Assembly: GCA_038373865.1 (NCBI GenBank)
Contig: JAXGGA010003931.1
Span: 1-64,000, forward strand
From: Uloborus plumipes
Taxonomy: Eukaryota > Arthropoda > Arachnida > Araneae > Uloboridae
Direction: 5' to 3'
Length of the DNA: 64,000 nucleotides
Below, one piece after another: positions 62,788 through 64,000 of the stretch; within the stretch, counting starts at the first letter, position 1; the number at the start of each line of letters is the position of its first letter. The position numbers and the translations under genes were made by a program. The notes under the pieces were generated by a model. It had not been told where the DNA came from, did no database searches, and saw only the letters and a program-made list of their open reading frames with translations.

Positions 62788-63334
62788 CAGTCGAACTCAT
62801 TTATAACAAGCGCAAAGGGGCCTCGACATCTGCTCATTAAAATTGAGTGCTGATTAACGGTGAGTTCATGAAAATAAAATCATAAAAGATCATACATACT
62901 TGCTTCTTTAGTTTTTTATTTCTGTACAGTACCATGGAAGTGCATTAAATTATTTCTTTCTTGCGTGAATATTTGTGGAAAACTATTCGTGCTTTGGAAA
63001 ATATTGTCATTTGCATCCCAGGTTTCAAAAAAAGTTTCGTCTTTCTATGCATCAAAAGCCATTGACTATGTTGAGAGTGGTTCAGCTTGAAATTCTTCAC
63101 TTGTTGTTATCATAGTTCTATTCATTATTAGTTTTTCCTTTACTTTAGCTTAAATTTGAGCTACAATATCCTCCAAAGTATTTTTTCAACAAATATACTA
63201 TTTAAAAAAAACTTCTTTACTAAAGGACTTTATCACTTGTTTTCATGTAAAGCTCCTATTGACACAACATTGTGCCACACAATTATTTATGATTTCCTCC
63301 TTATATCAAGGCTCATTATAAACGAATTCGACTG
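62788..63334. mobile_element. pogo-like MITE, 547 bp
   Basis: Termini CAGTCGAACTCATTTATAAC and 'TTATAAACGAATTCGACTG'. TA precedes the left end and CA follows the right. It truncates the THAP/P-element-like fragment beside it. Confidence 0.85.
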
Positions 63335-63645
63335 CAATATATCTTCAGAAAACATTTCAGATTTAAAAAGCAGTTTCACCAATGCAATAATATTAGTTAT
63401 AATTACTTTAAACTTTTTCTTTGGTTTTTCTGGAATGTATTTCTCTTTCAGATCATGGAAAAACTCTTTGAGCTGTGTCATTTTCTCCTGAAGATGGTGA
63501 TTTTGCTGGTTGAGATTCTTAATGGTCTTATCCTTTCTTTCTCTTTCTTTGATGGCAATGTCAAACATTTTCCTTGCTTTCGAAGGATCTTCCATATCTT
63601 CCACAGTGAAATCCCCCAAGTATCGAAGCTTTTTTTTGAAACCTG
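63335..63645 (-). pseudogene. THAP/P-element-transposase-like fragment (coiled coil)
   Basis: After an acceptor-like TTCATGTTTCAG the minus strand reads KLRYLGDFTVEDMEDPSKAR, then KDKTIKNLNQQNHHLQEKM and FFHDLKEKYI. This resembles the linker and leucine-rich coiled coil that follow the THAP zinc finger in P-element-like transposases and THAP proteins. No THAP finger (C2CH) or catalytic domain is present. The frame runs into the adjacent pogo-like element. Possibly an exon of a decayed transposase; family assignment from memory of the pattern. Confidence 0.6.
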
Positions 63646-63742
63646 TTTCTGAAACATGAAGTAAAATGTCAAGAATGTTATGGGTTTGATCAATGTAAAA
63701 GTACATAAATTTGAAGTCATAAAAAGTTTTTCAAAAATATAT

Positions 63743-63845
63743 TACAGCAGAGTCTCGAAAGTTCGAGGTTCTGGTTAATTCGAGGTGCTTTATTAAAATT
63801 TGAAGCTATAGGTAATCTCAGGCTAATCTGGAAATTCGAAAAAAT
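63743..63845. mobile_element. pogo-like left-end relic
   Basis: 'acagcagagtctcgaaagttcgaggttctggttaattcgagg' is a pogo-type terminus. No right end is seen before the LINE fragment. Confidence 0.55.
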
Positions 63846-63847
63846 TA

Positions 63848-64000
63848 CTATTTTAGCAGGGTAGTGGGAACTTGGAGCAGCTTACCAGAAGAGGCAGTGA
63901 GGAGCAATGGAGTAGATAGCTTTAAGAGGGCTATTTATTTTCATTGGAGCCTTTAATTTGACTACGACCAGCCCAGTTGGGCCCAGAGCCTGCTGCTGGT
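63848..64000 (+). mobile_element. LINE 3' end (C-terminal codons and tail)
   Basis: The plus strand reads VVGTWSSLPEEAVRSNGVDS then FKRAIYFHWSL and a stop. This is the 'V..WN.LPEEVV.A.SVN.FK..LD..W' tail of non-LTR retrotransposons. It is followed by 'gaccagcccagttgggcccagagcctgctgctggt', shared with 51160-51265. The window ends inside it. Confidence 0.8.

Overview
This is an AT-rich eukaryotic window dominated by one intron-rich protein gene and a dense set of transposon relics. The gene is on the minus strand, from about 61.6 kb down to 4.6 kb and beyond the left edge. It encodes acylaminoacyl-peptidase (APEH, acyl-peptide hydrolase, a serine protease of the prolyl oligopeptidase family). 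I could place 22 coding exons whose splice phases all agree. Together they give 698 codons plus two bases, against about 732 residues in the human enzyme. The catalytic serine falls at residue 587 and the aspartate at 676. The exon(s) with the catalytic histidine and the stop were not found and probably lie beyond position 1. The organism is an animal, most likely an arthropod and plausibly a spider or other arachnid. That rests on the intron structure and on the types of Penelope, LINE, pogo, hAT and piggyBac repeats, and is inference.

Layout from left to right. 1-4613: last visible intron, with tandem arrays (480-1260, 2390-3010), a 141-bp foldback MITE (3463-3603) and a hAT-like element (3663-4348). 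4614-9722: exons 22-19, with piggyBac-like and TA-flanked elements between them. 9801-11347: a 1.5-kb mirror-image repeat. 12361-19392: exons 18-14 with piggyBac-like, pogo-like and hAT-like insertions. 19393-27955: an 8.6-kb intron with nested pogo-like elements, a 1.67-kb palindrome and a Penelope-like fragment with inverted ends. 27956-39809: exons 13-9, with a multiply nested transposon block (29448-32150), a broken Penelope-like reverse transcriptase (36600-38130) and a LINE 3' end (38341-38772). 39810-45977: an intron with a 2.9-kb palindrome split by a hAT element and two further nested elements. 45978-61610: exons 8-1. 62.4-64 kb: pogo-like relics, a THAP/P-element-like coding fragment and the 3' end of a LINE.

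No second host gene, tRNA, rRNA, CRISPR array or bacterial-type operon is visible, and I see no new multi-gene system. The notable points are three very large inverted repeats inside introns of one gene (long double-stranded RNA if transcribed), a GC-AG intron confirmed by reading phase, 31- and 41-nt exons, and a clear record of transposons nested within transposons, with target-site duplications readable by eye.
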